Shown: positions 1-10,284, counted from the stretch's first letter. The stretch is DNA of 64,000 nt from Progne subis subis (GCA_022316685.1 JAKJHU010000462.1:62001-126000); one strand, 5' to 3'. Made by a program: numbers and translations. Notes: a model not told the origin generated them from the sequence alone.

Positions 1-622
1 CCTTCCCACTGTGGTTCCAAGGTCTTTTCTGCAAAAGCCTTAACATACAGCTGATCCCCAGGTTGTACAATTATGTACTGGCCCATCTAGTTCTCTGCTT
101 TGAGTTCCAGCCCCATATTTCTCAATTTCTCTAAGTTGTTTATTTAGGGCCACCATATATCGCAATAAAGTGTGGTCCCCTGTCTGAGGATATGGTGGCT
201 GGAACTCCAAATCATGGTATTATCTCTTGCAACAGTGCTTTGGTCACCTCTCGGGCCTCAGCTGTCCTGGCAGGAAAGGCTTCTGGCCATCCTGAAAAGG
301 TATCAGTTAACACCCATAGGTAACGATACCCTCCCTTCCTGGGCAGTCCTGTAAAATCAATTTGCCATTGTTGCCCAGGTCCACAACCTTTCCCAATGTG
401 TCCCACTTTAGGCTTTGGGGTATTTTTAGGGTTAGTTCAGGGGCAAAGACTACACTGATGAGTTACTTGTATCACTGTGCCCTGCAATTTCCTGGCCATG
501 ATTCTTTCTTTCAAATGGTTATACAGGGCATGTATTCCCCAGTGTGTTTTCTCATGTTCCTTCTGTACTAATGACCACAACAAATAGGAGGGTACTACAA
601 GTTTCCCTTCTTCTGTTACAGC
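1..622 (-). pseudogene. ERV-A integrase remnant (left)
   Basis: The stretch at 212-406 encodes an integrase core segment with the first catalytic aspartate in WQIDFTGLP and the following LTDTFSGWPEAFP. The zinc-binding HHCC part lies at about 420-590 and is cut by a stop after its CSLC motif, the same stop as in the right copy. The SDRGPHF motif follows, but the sequence then jumps directly to the C-terminal region, so the segment with the third catalytic residue (Glu) is missing. The missing segment and the stop make this integrase non-functional. Confidence 0.8.
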
Positions 623-1938
623 TCATCCCTCCTGGGTATAACTTGCCTTTTTGGCTTCAATAGAAACTTTTCCATCTGGAATCAATGCTGCCTCAACAGC
701 CTTATCGGGTACTTCACCTTTTGCTGCTTCTTCTGCCTCTCTGTCCACCAGCACATTCCCTTCTTCCAGTTCAGAGCTCACTTTTTGGTGTGCCTTTATG
801 TGCATTATGGCTACTCTCTCAGGTAGCTGTACAGCATCTAATAGCCTCAGTGTCTCTTGTGCGTGTTTAATACTCTTGCCTTGTGAATTCAGCAGTGCTC
901 TTTCCTTTCAGATGGCTCCGTGAGCATGAACCACCCCGAATGCAGACCTTGAGTCCCTGTAGATGTTAATGGTCCAGACTCTATCACCTCCTTGCTTGTG
1001 GTAACTGCGTACCCAGCATGTCTTCTTCCACTGACGACATAGCTGCTTCCATCAGCAAACAGGTCTCAGCATCCTCAAGCGGGGTGTCCTTCAGATCCTG
1101 GCGGCTGGAGTAGGTGGCTTCAATGGTCTCCAGGCACTCATGGATCACTGGTTCTCCCGTACTCCCGCTGAGGAAGGAAGCTGGGTTCACAATGTTAGCT
1201 ACCACAATTTCAACATCATCTTGTTCAGAAACCTCTGTGGGGAGAGCCAATGTCCCCCTTTTGCCTCAAGGACTGCAGACATCTTGTGAGATACTAGCAC
1301 AGTCATCTTCTGGCCTAGGGTGAATTTGTGTGCCTCTTGGATGTTTATTGCTACTGCTGCAACTGCTCTGAGGCACCTTGGCCATCCTTTAGCTGCTGTG
1401 TCCAGTTGTTTGGAAAGATAGGCCACTGCCCTCTGGTACGGGCCTAAGTTCTGTGCTAATATTCCCAAGGCAATCCCTTGCTCCTTGTGGGAAAACAGGA
1501 AAAATGGATTACTCACATCTGGAAGTCCTAGGGCTGGAGCTGACATAAGGGCTTTCTTTAGTTGGTCGAAGGCTTGAGTTGCTTCTTTTGTCCACTGAAG
1601 ATCTCTGCTCGCTTCCATGATCAAGTCATACAGAGGTTTAACAAGCAACCCATAGTTATAAATCCACAGTCTGCACCACCCTGGCATGCCTAAAAGGTTC
1701 TTAGTTCTTTCACTGTCTGAGGTTTCGGGGTCTGGTATATTGCTTCCTTGCGATCCTGCCCCAAAGTCCTTTGTCCAGCACTCACTTCATAACCCAGGTA
1801 AATAACTGTTTGCCTCACTATTTGGGCTTTCTTCTGGGATACTCGATACCCCTGCAGGCCTAGAAAGTTTAGGAGGCTTACCGTCCAGTCCACGCATGTC
1901 TCCTGGGTCCGGGTGGCTATTAAGAGATCATCCACATA
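623..1938 (-). pseudogene. ERV-A reverse transcriptase C-terminal half, connection and RNase H (left)
   Basis: YVDD, the RT active site, is encoded at 1927-1938, followed by fingers/palm sequence to 1690. A shifted frame (1199-1687) carries the thumb/connection region, with the conserved FDQLKKALMSAPALGLPD-type stretch. The RNase H end (623-805) has the IKAHQK and LVDREAEEAA motifs typical of gammaretroviral RNase H. Frame changes at about 1688 and 1200 and stops near 1000 break the reading frame. The corresponding frames are also broken in the right copy at 36.0-37.4 kb. Confidence 0.8.
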
Positions 1939-2094
1939 CTGGAGTAACTGTCCTTCTCCTGGTGGAGGTTCCCAGGACTCTAAATCCTTGGCAAGCTGCT
2001 CCCCAAATATAGTGAGGGAATTCTTGTACCCCTGCGGTAAGACACCATGTGGGCTGAGTTTTTCTCTAGTTTTAGGGCTTTCCCACTCAAATGC

Positions 2095-2605
2095 TGTAGA
2101 AATGTCTTCCTCCCGCTGCTGAGGACTCCAGGACGGTGTAGATGGATGTAGACGAGAGATCTCTGAAGCTGGGTTTTAGAAGAAGAAGTTTATTGTATGG
2201 GACATGAGGCCTTGCTCGGAGCTGCCAGGCGCAGCTGTAGCATGGCCTTGGAAGGTGGCGGAAGCGAGAGATAAGGGAATTCCAAGAGAGGAGCAAAGGA
2301 GAAGAAAACAAAGAGACAAGAGGCAGAAGAAGGAGGGAGGCCCACTCTCGCAGCCCCCTGATGAGGGGTCTCGAGGTGGGCTGTAACAGGCTTGTGCCAA
2401 TGGGGTTAGAGATACTTGATACTTCAGGGCGGGTTACATGTGTGGGATGAATCATACATTGGGGGTTGTTTTCGCAGGCATCTAGTAGCTAGGACATCTC
2501 AAACATCAAAACTTACTTTCAATTCTATCTCAGTTACAGGTTTTACATTCTCAGAATCCAAGCAATCATATTTATAGGGCTTTCTGGCTTCATCCTTCCC
2601 AAAAG
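2095..2605 (-). mobile_element. Solo LTR inserted in ERV-A RT (left arm only)
   Basis: This block of about 511 bp interrupts RT and is absent from the right ERV-A copy, where the flanks are joined near 35,935. It is bordered by a perfect 5-bp direct repeat AATGC (2090-2094 and 2606-2610), which fits a target-site duplication. Read on the minus strand it has a TATA-like TATAAATA near its start and an AATAAA poly-A signal near its end, and finishes in CA (TG on the plus strand). The other edge reads AAAAG instead of CA, so that terminus may be mutated. A 5-bp duplication would suit an ERVL- or ERV1-type element; the family is not identified. Confidence 0.8.
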
Positions 2606-2610
2606 AATGC

Positions 2611-3228
2611 AAAAATTTTCTGGCTGGCTTCATGGAGAGGGAGGCAAAAGAAAACATCCTTTAGATCTAGAACAGTAAACCAAGTTAGTTCAGGTGTTGA
2701 ACGGGTTAACAAGGTGTAGGGATTGGCAACCACTGGATACAAGTCTTCAGTTACCTTGTTAACAGCCCTTCAATCTTGTACTAATCTGTATGACCCATCA
2801 GGTTTCTTTACTGGCAGAATAGGAGTATTAAAATCAGATTGACACTCTCTCAGTAGTCCTAGCTGCGGAAAGTTCTCAATAACTGGGCTAACCCCTTCTA
2901 TATCTTCTTTCTTTAGGGGGTATTGTTTAACCCTTACTGGCTGTCCTCCCTCTTTAAGCCTGATTTGCACTGGTAGTGCATTCTTTGCTCTTCCTGGTAT
3001 ATTGGAGGCCCATACTCCTGGAAATACTTGATCCATTATTTTCCTAAAATTTTCCTTTTCACTTGCCACTTCAATTTCTTTGGTTATTAACATTAAGCTT
3101 AACAGTTCTACATATTGTTGATCCTTTACCTCCAAACTCATTTCCCCATTTCTGAATATTATTCTTGCTTCCAGCTGCTCTAGCAAATCTCTGCCCAAAA
3201 GTGCAGCTGGAGCATTAGGCATGTATAA
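2611..3228 (-). pseudogene. ERV-A reverse transcriptase N-terminal half (left)
   Basis: The frame 2770-3222 runs from the protease/RT junction (PAALLGRDLLEQL) to the RT motif LPVKKPDGSYRLVQD. There it meets TGA where family members have an arginine codon (CGA to TGA). Beyond the stop the frame continues with RAVNK and [15 protein letters not shown] down to the solo LTR insertion at 2605. The identical TGA is present at 35,767-35,769 in the right copy. RT would act with the YVDD segment further along, but stop, insertion and frameshifts preclude a product. Confidence 0.8.
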
Positions 3229-3471
3229 AAATCAATGGACGCCCTACTGTTTACTTAATTTATACTTCAATGGTTTGCAAAAATAAGCTCTTTCAGATTG
3301 GTCAGTTGCCCCTTTTACCATAACATAGTCATTGGTTACAGGTATTAGGGCCTTATTCAACACAGAAAATGTTGCCCCTGTGTCTATCAAAAATTTTACT
3401 TCTTTTTCTTTGTTCCCCAGTTTGACTATAACCAGAGGGTCCCCTGGGGTAGGGCCCTCCGGTCCCCCTCA
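3229..3471 (-). pseudogene. ERV-A protease (left)
   Basis: The retroviral aspartic protease motif LIDTGATFSVL is encoded near 3370-3400 in frame with nucleocapsid. A TGA (3469-3471) separates gag from protease and is followed by a GC-rich stretch, the arrangement used by gammaretroviruses for stop-codon readthrough (those described use UAG). The right copy has the same TGA. Further in-frame stops follow before RT, including the one matching 35,293-35,295 of the right copy. Confidence 0.75.
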
Positions 3472-4516
3472 GTCCTCCTTTACATGAGCAACTACTTTTT
3501 CCTTTTTCTGATCACCTTTTCTATGTTCATCACCCTTTCTTAATTCTGGGCACTGGTTTTTCCAGTGACCAGATTTATTACAAAATGCACATTAATCTTT
3601 TCCTAGTCGAGGTGGTCCTTGTTTTGGTGGACTTTGCCCACGTTTTCTCTTTTCTCTTTTTTTACTACTGCTACTAATTTCTTTATCGTTTGTTTATATC
3701 CTTCTTTCTGGTTACTAAAAACTTTTTATGCTTTATTTAGTAAAGATTTTAAATTCCGGCTGTTTGGACCCCGGATCTTTTGGAGTTTCCACCTGATGTC
3801 TCCTGTGGATTGTCCTAAAAATAAATGTATTAATTGCTGTGTTCCTTCATCAGACCCAGGATCCAGGGTGGTGTGTGTCGGCGCATTGCGTCTCGCAGGT
3901 GATCTAGAAATTCAGAAGGTGTTTGAGAGGGGCCCTGTTTGATAGCATATAACACTGACCAGTTTATGGCTGTGGGGATTGCTCTTTCTAGCCCTTTTAA
4001 TATCAGTTCTTGGTATCTCTTGAACCGTCCTAACCCCTCATCATCATTAGGATACCAACCTGAATCTTGAGGGGAAATACATCTTTAACATCCTCCTGTG
4101 TTGTCCTACAATCATCCTCAGCCAGATTCCCAGCCACTTTCAAAACTAATTGCTGCTCAGTTTCTGTTAAGGCACCAAGTAGCAGTTGCAGATCTGCCCA
4201 ATCAGGTGAATGCTGCTTAATCATAAACTTCATTTTCTTAGCAACCCCTATTGGATCACTTTGATAGCCCTTAGCAATCCTTTCCCAAATTTCTAAACCA
4301 ATTGAGGAAAAGGGAACTTTAATCAGTTTTGTTTCCCCATCAGAGGTTATTGCTTGTCTTAGAGGTGCTTGTATGACCTCTGTGGTTTCTTTTCAGGTCC
4401 TTGATGCTATAGGTCCTTGTGAGGGAATCTTAGGACCTGGTGGGAGGGGTTCAGGTTCATCCCACTCACTGTCACTGCTAGGCAGTGGTGGATAAAATTT
4501 GGGTGGTTCCTGGGGT
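3472..4516 (-). pseudogene. ERV-A gag capsid and nucleocapsid (left)
   Basis: The minus frame 4030-4233 begins a capsid segment (LLLGALTETEQQLVL). The following sequence contains the capsid major-homology-like stretch QGPSQTPSEFLDHLRDAM near 3900-3945. A single CCHC knuckle, CAFCNKSGHWKNQC, lies near 3550-3590. Stops and small indels separate these parts. The region 4234-4516 continues capsid/p12-like proline-rich sequence. Only one copy of the 83-bp segment that is tripled in the right arm is present here. Confidence 0.75.
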
Positions 4517-5146
4517 TTAGGAGTGGGTGGAGAAACCCCCTACCTCAATTGCTGTCCTCCCAAAGGAAGATGAAGCTAAAGATGAAGTGGGGGAGGTTGG
4601 AGTCAATGATGGTTCTGAATTTGCATCCCCCACCACCCTCCTCCTTTCCTGCCTCCGAGGGGGTGGCTTAAGTATGTCTTCTGTCTCTTGTTCCAAAGCC
4701 TCTGCTTGGTATACTTTGTCAGCATGGGTGCACCTCTGATTTATTGAGCAGGTACTACAACACCCTTTGGGCTTCCCTCTAGTAGCTTTATTATCCTTTT
4801 CAAGGGCCAATACTAAAGGATCAGATGGTGACCTCATTCCACAATCCCTTTGCCACTCGGGATGATTCCTGAGAGTGAAAAACATATCAGCATAAGCTAC
4901 TTCTTGCCACTTTTGTCCACGCCGAAGGAAAAGCATCAACTGTAATAATGTCTCATAGTCCAGTGTACCGTTTACTGGCCACTTCACACCTTCATCAAGT
5001 TTATATAATGGCCACCATCGTGTACAAAACTTAGCAAGCTCCCTCTTAGTTTCGGTACCACCACGGCTCACCAGTTCTTTCCAGTGTGTTAAGATGCACC
5101 CTAAAGGGCTTCCTCTGGGAATCTCTTTGCTCTCATTTGCCCCCAT
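4517..5146 (-). CDS. gag: ERV-A gag matrix/p12 open frame
   Basis: An open frame of 209 codons starts MGANESKEIP, with the Met-Gly start expected for an N-myristoylated gammaretroviral matrix. The segment CILTHWKELV is followed by a basic/aromatic matrix-like body and then a proline- and serine-rich tail (PTSPTSSLASSS) like p12. It would direct membrane targeting and assembly in an intact virus. It stops before capsid, so it is a fragment of gag. The corresponding region is deleted from the right ERV-A copy (junction at 34,148/34,149), which makes this the only matrix copy in the window. Confidence 0.75.
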   Translation of the reverse strand: MGANESKEIPRGSPLGCILTHWKELVSRGGTETKRELAKFCTRWWPLYKLDEGVKWPVNGTLDYETLLQLMLFLRRGQKWQEVAYADMFFTLRNHPEWQRDCGMRSPSDPLVLALEKDNKATRGKPKGCCSTCSINQRCTHADKVYQAEALEQETEDILKPPPRRQERRRVVGDANSEPSLTPTSPTSSLASSSFGRTAIEVGGFSTHS

Positions 5147-6751
5147 ATTTAGAATCCCTTTTGGTCCAAGATGTTACAAAACACAAAGTAGACTACTTCA
5201 ATTGCGTTTCTCAGCACCAAAAACTTCTCGGCTATTTCTGCCAGCTCTGGGCATAGGTTATGGGCTCTCTGCTTTCTGCACACAATCAAAGCCTTTTCTT
5301 AGAGAGACCCAACTCCAAACACCAACCGTTTTAGGTCCACAAAGGAAATAGCCAGGGGTCCCTCACGACCCCAAACACACTTCACCAGAAGTTTCAACAA
5401 GGTCTCGCCAAAAAATCCTACGGATCTCGGCCGGGACACCACACACAAATCCCTCCGTGAGAAGGAGGTGGGGGGTAACCCTGATCCCACGCTGCCTCTC
5501 CACTCCTCTGTGCTTAGGGACTGCACCACCAGGACTTTAAAATATTACCACACACTCTAGCAACTGCAAGCCTCACAAACAAGCAAAACCATATTTTTTT
5601 AACTAAAACCCTCACTCGCTAAAAAACCTTCTTAGGGTTTTACAGGGAGTTTAGAGACGCGGCCCGAGGCTGCAGAGCCTGGATTCCCCTGCGGTTACCG
5701 GGGAAACAAATCACCCCCTCCCAATTGCTGGGGCTGGCTCAGGTTTGAAACCGCCTTACGCCGCTCTCTCCTTTTAGCTCAAAAAATAAGCAATTTAAAC
5801 TTACACAAATGCTTTTTTCACCTAACAAAAAGTCAGCAAAATGCTGTTGCCAAAAGCACACGCTGTCCAAGCTCACACACAGTCTAATTCCCCTGCAGCA
5901 CACAATCTGGATACAAAACTACCACTTTAAATCCTTCCTCTCTCTCAAACAGAGGGATCCCTCCGCTGATCAGGCGGGGAATTCAAAAGGCTTTTACAAC
6001 TTCAAGCTTGCAGCACTCCTAAAAACACACAGGTTACTAACACCCTCCAAAATCACACAAATCAAAACGCTTACAACACAAACTCTCACAGACCACGATA
6101 CATACGGTGCACCAATAATTCTTCCACACCTGAAGACACAAACACACAAATCCACGAGACCACAAAACACGGATCCGTTCCCACCACACACACCCGGTGT
6201 GCGCGGGGCCGCAATCGGGATTTTCCGCCACCCACAACGAGACCCTTCGCGTCCCAGCACGGGCTCGCCACTCGGATTATGGATTGTCAAGGTACCTTTA
6301 AACCACAGACTGAAACCGGAGCCACCACTGCTCCTAATACACAACAACAACACCGGTTCTTTCACTGCCGCCGCTGCCCCCTCACGGGACACGGACTACC
6401 AAGGCACCTTTCAACTGCGAGCTGACACAACAAAACCCAGTCACCGCTGTCCCCACGACGGGACACGGATACCAAACCACTGACACCAGGCTCCGCAGAG
6501 CTGTCACAGCTGTTACAAACAAACCCAAGAGGCATGTGTTGTGCACGAGACGTCTCTCAGTGTCTTACCAACCGCCTATACCAAGGTACCTCTTTTCAAG
6601 TATAAACACACCTTCTGTCCGTAGTTCCAGCAGGTTCTGGTCTTTCCCCGGGTGGTCAGCAGGACCGCAGGAGCCCTCTTCCCAGAAAATTCTGGGTGGG
6701 CGCCCAGAGGGGTCCTGGACCCCGCTGGCCCCACGGCCAGAGAGAGCAGTC
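5147..6751 (-). other. ERV-A 5' leader (left)
   Basis: About 1.6 kb lies between primer site and the gag ATG, longer than typical gammaretroviral leaders. It is matched by the right copy at 32.6-34.1 kb. It contains spaced repeats of a GGTACCTTG / GGTGCCTTG motif and CpG-rich blocks, and probably holds splice donor and packaging signals, which I cannot pinpoint. The long plus-strand frame at 5809-6483 is antisense to the leader and has no recognisable domain. Confidence 0.6.
5994..6392 (-). CDS. Hypothetical 132-codon ORF in the ERV-A leader
   Basis: An open frame upstream of gag on the sense strand is kept at the same length (132 codons) in the right copy at 32,964-33,362. It is rich in Cys, Val, Gly and Arg, with a hydrophobic C-terminal stretch (VCVVSVLICVILEGV). 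I recognise no family. It could be an upstream ORF, part of an alternative Gag leader, or chance conservation because the arms are recent copies. Confidence 0.25.
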   Translation of the reverse strand: MSREGAAAAVKEPVLLLCIRSSGGSGFSLWFKGTLTIHNPSGEPVLGREGSRCGWRKIPIAAPRTPGVCGGNGSVFCGLVDLCVCVFRCGRIIGAPYVSWSVRVCVVSVLICVILEGVSNLCVFRSAASLKL

Positions 6752-6769
6752 CTCCTGCCTGGCTCGCCA
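6752..6769 (-). promoter_or_regulatory. ERV-A primer binding site, tRNA-Arg-like (left)
   Basis: Directly after the LTR (three-base spacer) the minus strand reads TGGCGAGCCAGGCAGGAG. From general knowledge, the 3' end of vertebrate tRNA-Arg(ACG) would predict TGGCGAGCCAGCCAGGAG, a 17/18 match. The right copy carries two other changes. Confidence 0.65.
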
Positions 6770-6772
6770 AAA

Positions 6773-7450
6773 TGACTTATTAAAGAAATCTGGGTATTGA
6801 TCTAGTATCGATACCGAATTGTGACAGACAAAAACTCTCTAACAGTTTCAAGTTAGAAAGTGCATGTTTATTATGGCCGGGCAGCACGTGGGATATCTCT
6901 CTAATATGCACTGCAAAATTCACAGGTAATTACAAAGCCTTTTATTTACAGAAGTGTTGAATATCTAAAATACAAAAGCATATTTATACCGCCATCACCT
7001 CCCATTCCTCGCTTCGTATGCTAATTGGCAAAAAGGCTATTAAGCGCGAGTACTTTGTTTCTTAAAATGAGTCGAGGGTCTCTTCTGGGGAGGGGTCACC
7101 CAAAATGAGGAAGTAAGATGAGTCTTCCTTGTCCTGACCTTTCGAACTTTTCAATGCATTCATGACAAATGGAACTTTGGTAGAACTTACAGTTTCCTGT
7201 GTTTAATGGGTCCTTTAAGCAGGAAATCTGCAGCTATCTTATGTCCTATTTACCACATTTTGTTTTTCATTACAAGCGCAACTACATAAACATAAACCTG
7301 ACAAGAAATGAGTTACAAAATCCGGGGTATCTTATCTAAGATCCGGCTTCTGTTAACTGCGAACAAAGCTTACCTATCTACTTCAGCTAATTCAGCAACT
7401 TATTATCTTAACTTTCTTAAAATCTTTAGTTCCTCAAAATTAACACATCA
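6773..7450 (-). repeat. ERV-A 5' LTR (left)
   Basis: This 678-bp LTR on the minus strand starts TGATGTGTTAA and ends in CA before the primer site. The U3 has a TATA-type TATAAATA, followed by AATAAA signals about 40 and 115 bp later, which places R. It aligns over its whole length with 31,906-32,583 with few-percent differences by eye, and with 40,025-40,713 with many more. Confidence 0.85.
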
Positions 7451-7696
7451 ACATCACCAAAAAAACACCTCCCAGGGACCCCCAGTATCCACCCAAAGGG
7501 GATTTGGGCTCAGCTTTGGAGTCCTGCAAGATCCAAACATCGCTCCGCCCACCCCATCCAGAAAGAGAGAAACAGGAACCTCTAAAGATACTTCGGGTGA
7601 GCTCCAAATATCCCTCCCTCCTTCAAACAATCCCCTGCCAGGACGGCCCAAGACACTCGGGGCGAGGTCCCCCTTCCCGGTCACCTGCGGGATGCG
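7451..7696. other. Non-coding junction between ERV-A LTR and MHC exon 1
   Basis: About 245 bp of unique-looking DNA upstream of the MHC leader exon; its mirror is 31,660-31,905. I see no CCAAT/X-box module here and no ORF with a recognisable domain. Confidence 0.4.
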
Positions 7697-7882
7697 GTGG
7701 GGCCGATGCTGGCGGCGCCAAGGGGCTGCAGATCCAGAGGGCGATGGATGCACGTGGTGCCTCCTCTCGATGCTCCTCCTCCTCTTCCTGCTGCTCCTCC
7801 AGCCCTCCTCTTCCTCCCGCTCCTCCTCCTCCTTCTCCTGCTGCTGCATCCCTCGGCTGCGGGCGCGGAGCTCTCGGGTGAG
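7697..7882 (+). pseudogene. MHC class II beta exon 1 (leader) fragment
   Basis: A plus-strand frame starting at the ATG at 7697 encodes a long hydrophobic stretch (LLFLPLLLLLLLLLHPSAAG) followed by AELS. The exon ends in a splice donor (CTCTCGG/GTGAGCG). AELSG at the leader/exon 2 border fits class II beta, because the phase would join to the GLFQEM start of the beta-1 exon seen at 20,715. The exon lacks any following beta-1 exon here; instead an exon 3 fragment lies downstream in the opposite orientation. The mirrored copy is 31,475-31,659 (-). The leader is unusually long and leucine-repetitive, so decay is likely. Confidence 0.55.
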
Positions 7883-8059
7883 CGGAGCGGGGCCGGGACC
7901 GGGTGGGCAAGGGGTGGGAGAGGGGATAAGGGGAGGTGGGACAGGGGGAAGGGGGTTCTCAGTGCGGGGCTCCCAGTTGAGCCCAGCAGCCCGAAATGGC
8001 CTCGCTGTGCTCGCAGCCCCTCCCGGCGCTGTGGGGGCCGGGCCGTGCCCCAGTGCCGG

Positions 8060-8340
8060 CTCAGGGGCTGCTCCAGGCTGACGTGCTCCACCTGGCAGCT
8101 GGAGGTGACCCCGCGCCGCGGGGAGGTTTCCAGCAGCACCAGGAGCTGCTGGCTCCAGTCCCCGCTGGGGACCACGGCGGTGCCACCCCGTGCCCCGAGA
8201 GCTGCTGCTGGCCCTGGAAGCAGCTCAGCTGGATGTGGGCAGGGCAGAAATCCATCCCGGAGCAGAGCAGGCGGCCGGGGCCGGGCTGGGAGCTGGAGGG
8301 CAGCAGCGAGATGGAAACGCTGGGAGGGGCAGGGGGCTTG
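8060..8340 (-). pseudogene. MHC class II beta exon 3 (beta-2 Ig domain) fragment
   Basis: Minus-strand sequence encodes VSISLLPSSSQPGPGRLLCS, the usual start of the class II beta-2 immunoglobulin domain. A second frame gives GDWSQQLLVLLETSPRRGV and SSCQVEHVSLEQPLSRHW. Both Ig cysteines are present, but a frameshift at the GVAPPW region splits the domain, and the family tryptophan after HIQL is replaced (LSCF). All four copies in the window share this frameshift. The exon sits head-to-head with the leader exon at 7697-7882, so gene order is scrambled. Confidence 0.8.
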
Positions 8341-8469
8341 GGGACCCCCCCAGTGCGGATCTGTCCCCCCCCTTCCCCCCAAGCCGCAGGGAATCGCTGC
8401 AGGGAACGAGTGCTGCGGGACACGGAACCACTATCCTTCCATCCCAAGGCCACTGTGAAAAACGAGGTT

Positions 8470-8930
8470 CACTTTCCTGGTAAATTTTAGTAATAGGTTT
8501 AATACAATAAAAATAAGACAATTAGGAGACAGGTTAAGCCAAATTACGGTCGGGTGAATTGGCATTCAGCCAAATTCACAAGCTGCTGTTACAGAAATAT
8601 TCTTTACATATCCTTTCTATTGCATCAGTCTGTTGCATATTCATGTTTCTTGGCTGTGTCTTCATTGTCACCTCCAGGCTGGGCCTTGGTCCATACTTTC
8701 TTCAGATGGTAGATGCTGATAGTTGGAATATCAATGGCAGGATCTTCTTTACATGTTCACTGGATGTTATCCTGACCAAACAGACAGTTTAAGCATACTA
8801 GATCAACTACTACCACTATGCCTAATTTTTTACTAATAGCAGAAATAAAAACTTATATGCTTACAACAAAGTTATTAATCGTATAGCACATATCTTGTGA
8901 AAAGCCAACTTTATAATATACACTTATAGC
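8470..8930. repeat. AT-rich LTR-like insert (left)
   Basis: An AT-rich block in GC-rich MHC surroundings, mirrored at 30,430-30,902. Read on the minus strand its end holds ATTAAA followed about 40 bp later by a CA end (CGTTTTTCACA), which suggests the 3' part of an LTR. I found no clear TG start or target duplication, so this is a tentative reading. Confidence 0.35.
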
Positions 8931-9262
8931 ACCCACCTTTCCCTCCCCTCTCCCCCCTTTCTCAGGTTCCCCCAATCCACAGACCCCTCCCAAATCAATT
9001 TTGGTTTCCCTGTCCCTCCCCCATTCTTTGGGGGTCCCAGACCCCTCTTTACCCCAGCTCTTCTGCCCCTTCCCAATCGTCCCCCCAGTCCCCAAGCCCT
9101 CTCCCCTGTGCTGGGTTTTGGGGGTTCCAGGCCCCTCCTGCTCAATCTGGGGGTCCCAACCCCCCTTTCACTCAATTCCAGCAGTTCCTGGCAGATTTTT
9201 TCTGGGAGGAATCCCTGAGTTATGGGATTTTTGGGGTGTAGTTTTGGGGCAGGACAGCTCTG
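8931..9262 (-). repeat. MHC class II beta 3'-flank segment
   Basis: Similar in sequence to 22,880-23,075 downstream of the MHC IIB exons (shared runs such as CTGGGAGGA, TCCCTGAGTT and GGATTTTTGGGGTG). It ends abruptly at GACAGCTCTG, where ERV-B Env sequence begins. The mirror is 30,105-30,430. Confidence 0.55.
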
Positions 9263-9421
9263 GCATTTGTTTAACCCATGATCCGCCAGGGAACCACAAA
9301 AACGTGTCCCACTCCCGTCTTTCCACATTTGGACCAGTACAGGAGCTACTTTTTATTTCCCTTGTAACCTCTTTCATCACTTTTGCATTGTCAGCCATTT
9401 GCAAACAACATCTTTAGTCAT

Positions 9422-10021
9422 TTAATTTTGTACAAACTCTTCCTTTTTCACTAAAACATAATCTGATCCCATCCCAAGGTGAAAGGCCGCGTTCCTTCTC
9501 TCAGTGGGTTGGTCAGCAGGAAGGTGAGGAGCTGAATCTGTCTGGTTGGTTATTATTTCAAGGACATCTTGTAATCTAATTATGCCATTGAAATGATAAA
9601 TGGGTTCTCTGGCCCCTGATATGAATTCATTCGAGTTCCCAGGGGCTGCTCCATGGTGTTGTAGGATTTGTTCTGGTGGCTGTTCATCTTTTCCCCAGTT
9701 TTGGTTGCTCCCTCCCACCAGGGCTGCATCAATTGATCTCTTTTCCCTAATTAAATCATCACATCCTTGGATTCCCAACTGATTTCTCTGAACTTGTGGT
9801 AGCAAGAACACCCCAGTGGTCTCATGCTCCCTGTGTGACCTAGACAGTGACAGCACATGTTGGAGTGGGGAGAGAGATGATTCCCCCCCAGTTCTTTTAG
9901 TGAAGTTTTCACAGCATTCTCCATTTGCTGTTTTCCTTTGCAGCTGCCCCAGTTTCTGTTGCAGAGTCAGATATCCTGAGTGTGGGCTCTGCCTTTGGCT
10001 GTGCCAATTCCATCTGTGCAA
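9422..10021 (-). pseudogene. ERV-B Env transmembrane-region remnant (copy a)
   Basis: A 199-codon open frame ends with a segment (LQDVLEIITNQTD, then GSDYVLVKKE) resembling the heptad-rich and following region of a gammaretroviral Env transmembrane subunit. Its first half (SRSHREHETTGVFLLPQVQR) looks like decayed surface/furin-region sequence. In copy c the continuation (42,066-42,368) keeps a CGKLN motif. The same-length frame is at 29,336-29,935. Assignment to Env is by resemblance only. Confidence 0.5.
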
Positions 10022-10284
10022 GCAGGCAGAGCTTGGGCTGAGGGGCAGAGGGAATCAGCCCAATTCCTGCCCCAGGCAAGAAGAGGCATTGTCCACACTT
10101 TTCCCCAGCAGTGTTAATTTACATTTCTAAAGCTCCTCTCCTGGCTGCCTGGAGCCAAGCTTCTCTTCCAGGGCAGCCATCAAGTGATTCACATCTTCCT
10201 ACCCTTCCCATCCACCACCCCCTCCCCCTCATTTTGTTGGGTTATTTTTCCTTTTTGTTTGTTTGTTTTTAATTAAACAAGGTT
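10022..10284. other. Deletion junction region inside ERV-B copy a
   Basis: This stretch holds a low-complexity tract (TTTTGTTTGTTTGTTT) and joins Env-proximal sequence directly to RNase H sequence. In copy c the equivalent points are about 2.3 kb apart with integrase between them. Confidence 0.5.

Larger units (their letters stand above)
1..7450 (-). mobile_element. ERV-A left copy, gammaretrovirus-like provirus, 3' part outside window
   Basis: Read on the minus strand this is LTR, primer site, long leader, gag, protease, reverse transcriptase, RNase H and integrase, in gammaretroviral order. The gag start, a CCHC zinc knuckle, an LIDTGA protease motif and a YVDD polymerase motif are visible. 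The window starts inside the integrase-env part, so the 3' LTR is not seen. The same element lies inverted at 31.9-40.7 kb. Both copies share in-frame stops in RT and integrase, so it was probably dead before or during duplication. A solo LTR interrupts RT in this copy only. Class I ERV is secure; the exact family name is not known to me. Confidence 0.9.

Noticed and set aside
5809..6483. 224-codon plus-strand ORF, with a counterpart at 32,873-33,547
   Set aside because: It is antisense to the ERV-A leader, Thr/Pro/His-rich with no domain, and conserved only because the arms are copies.
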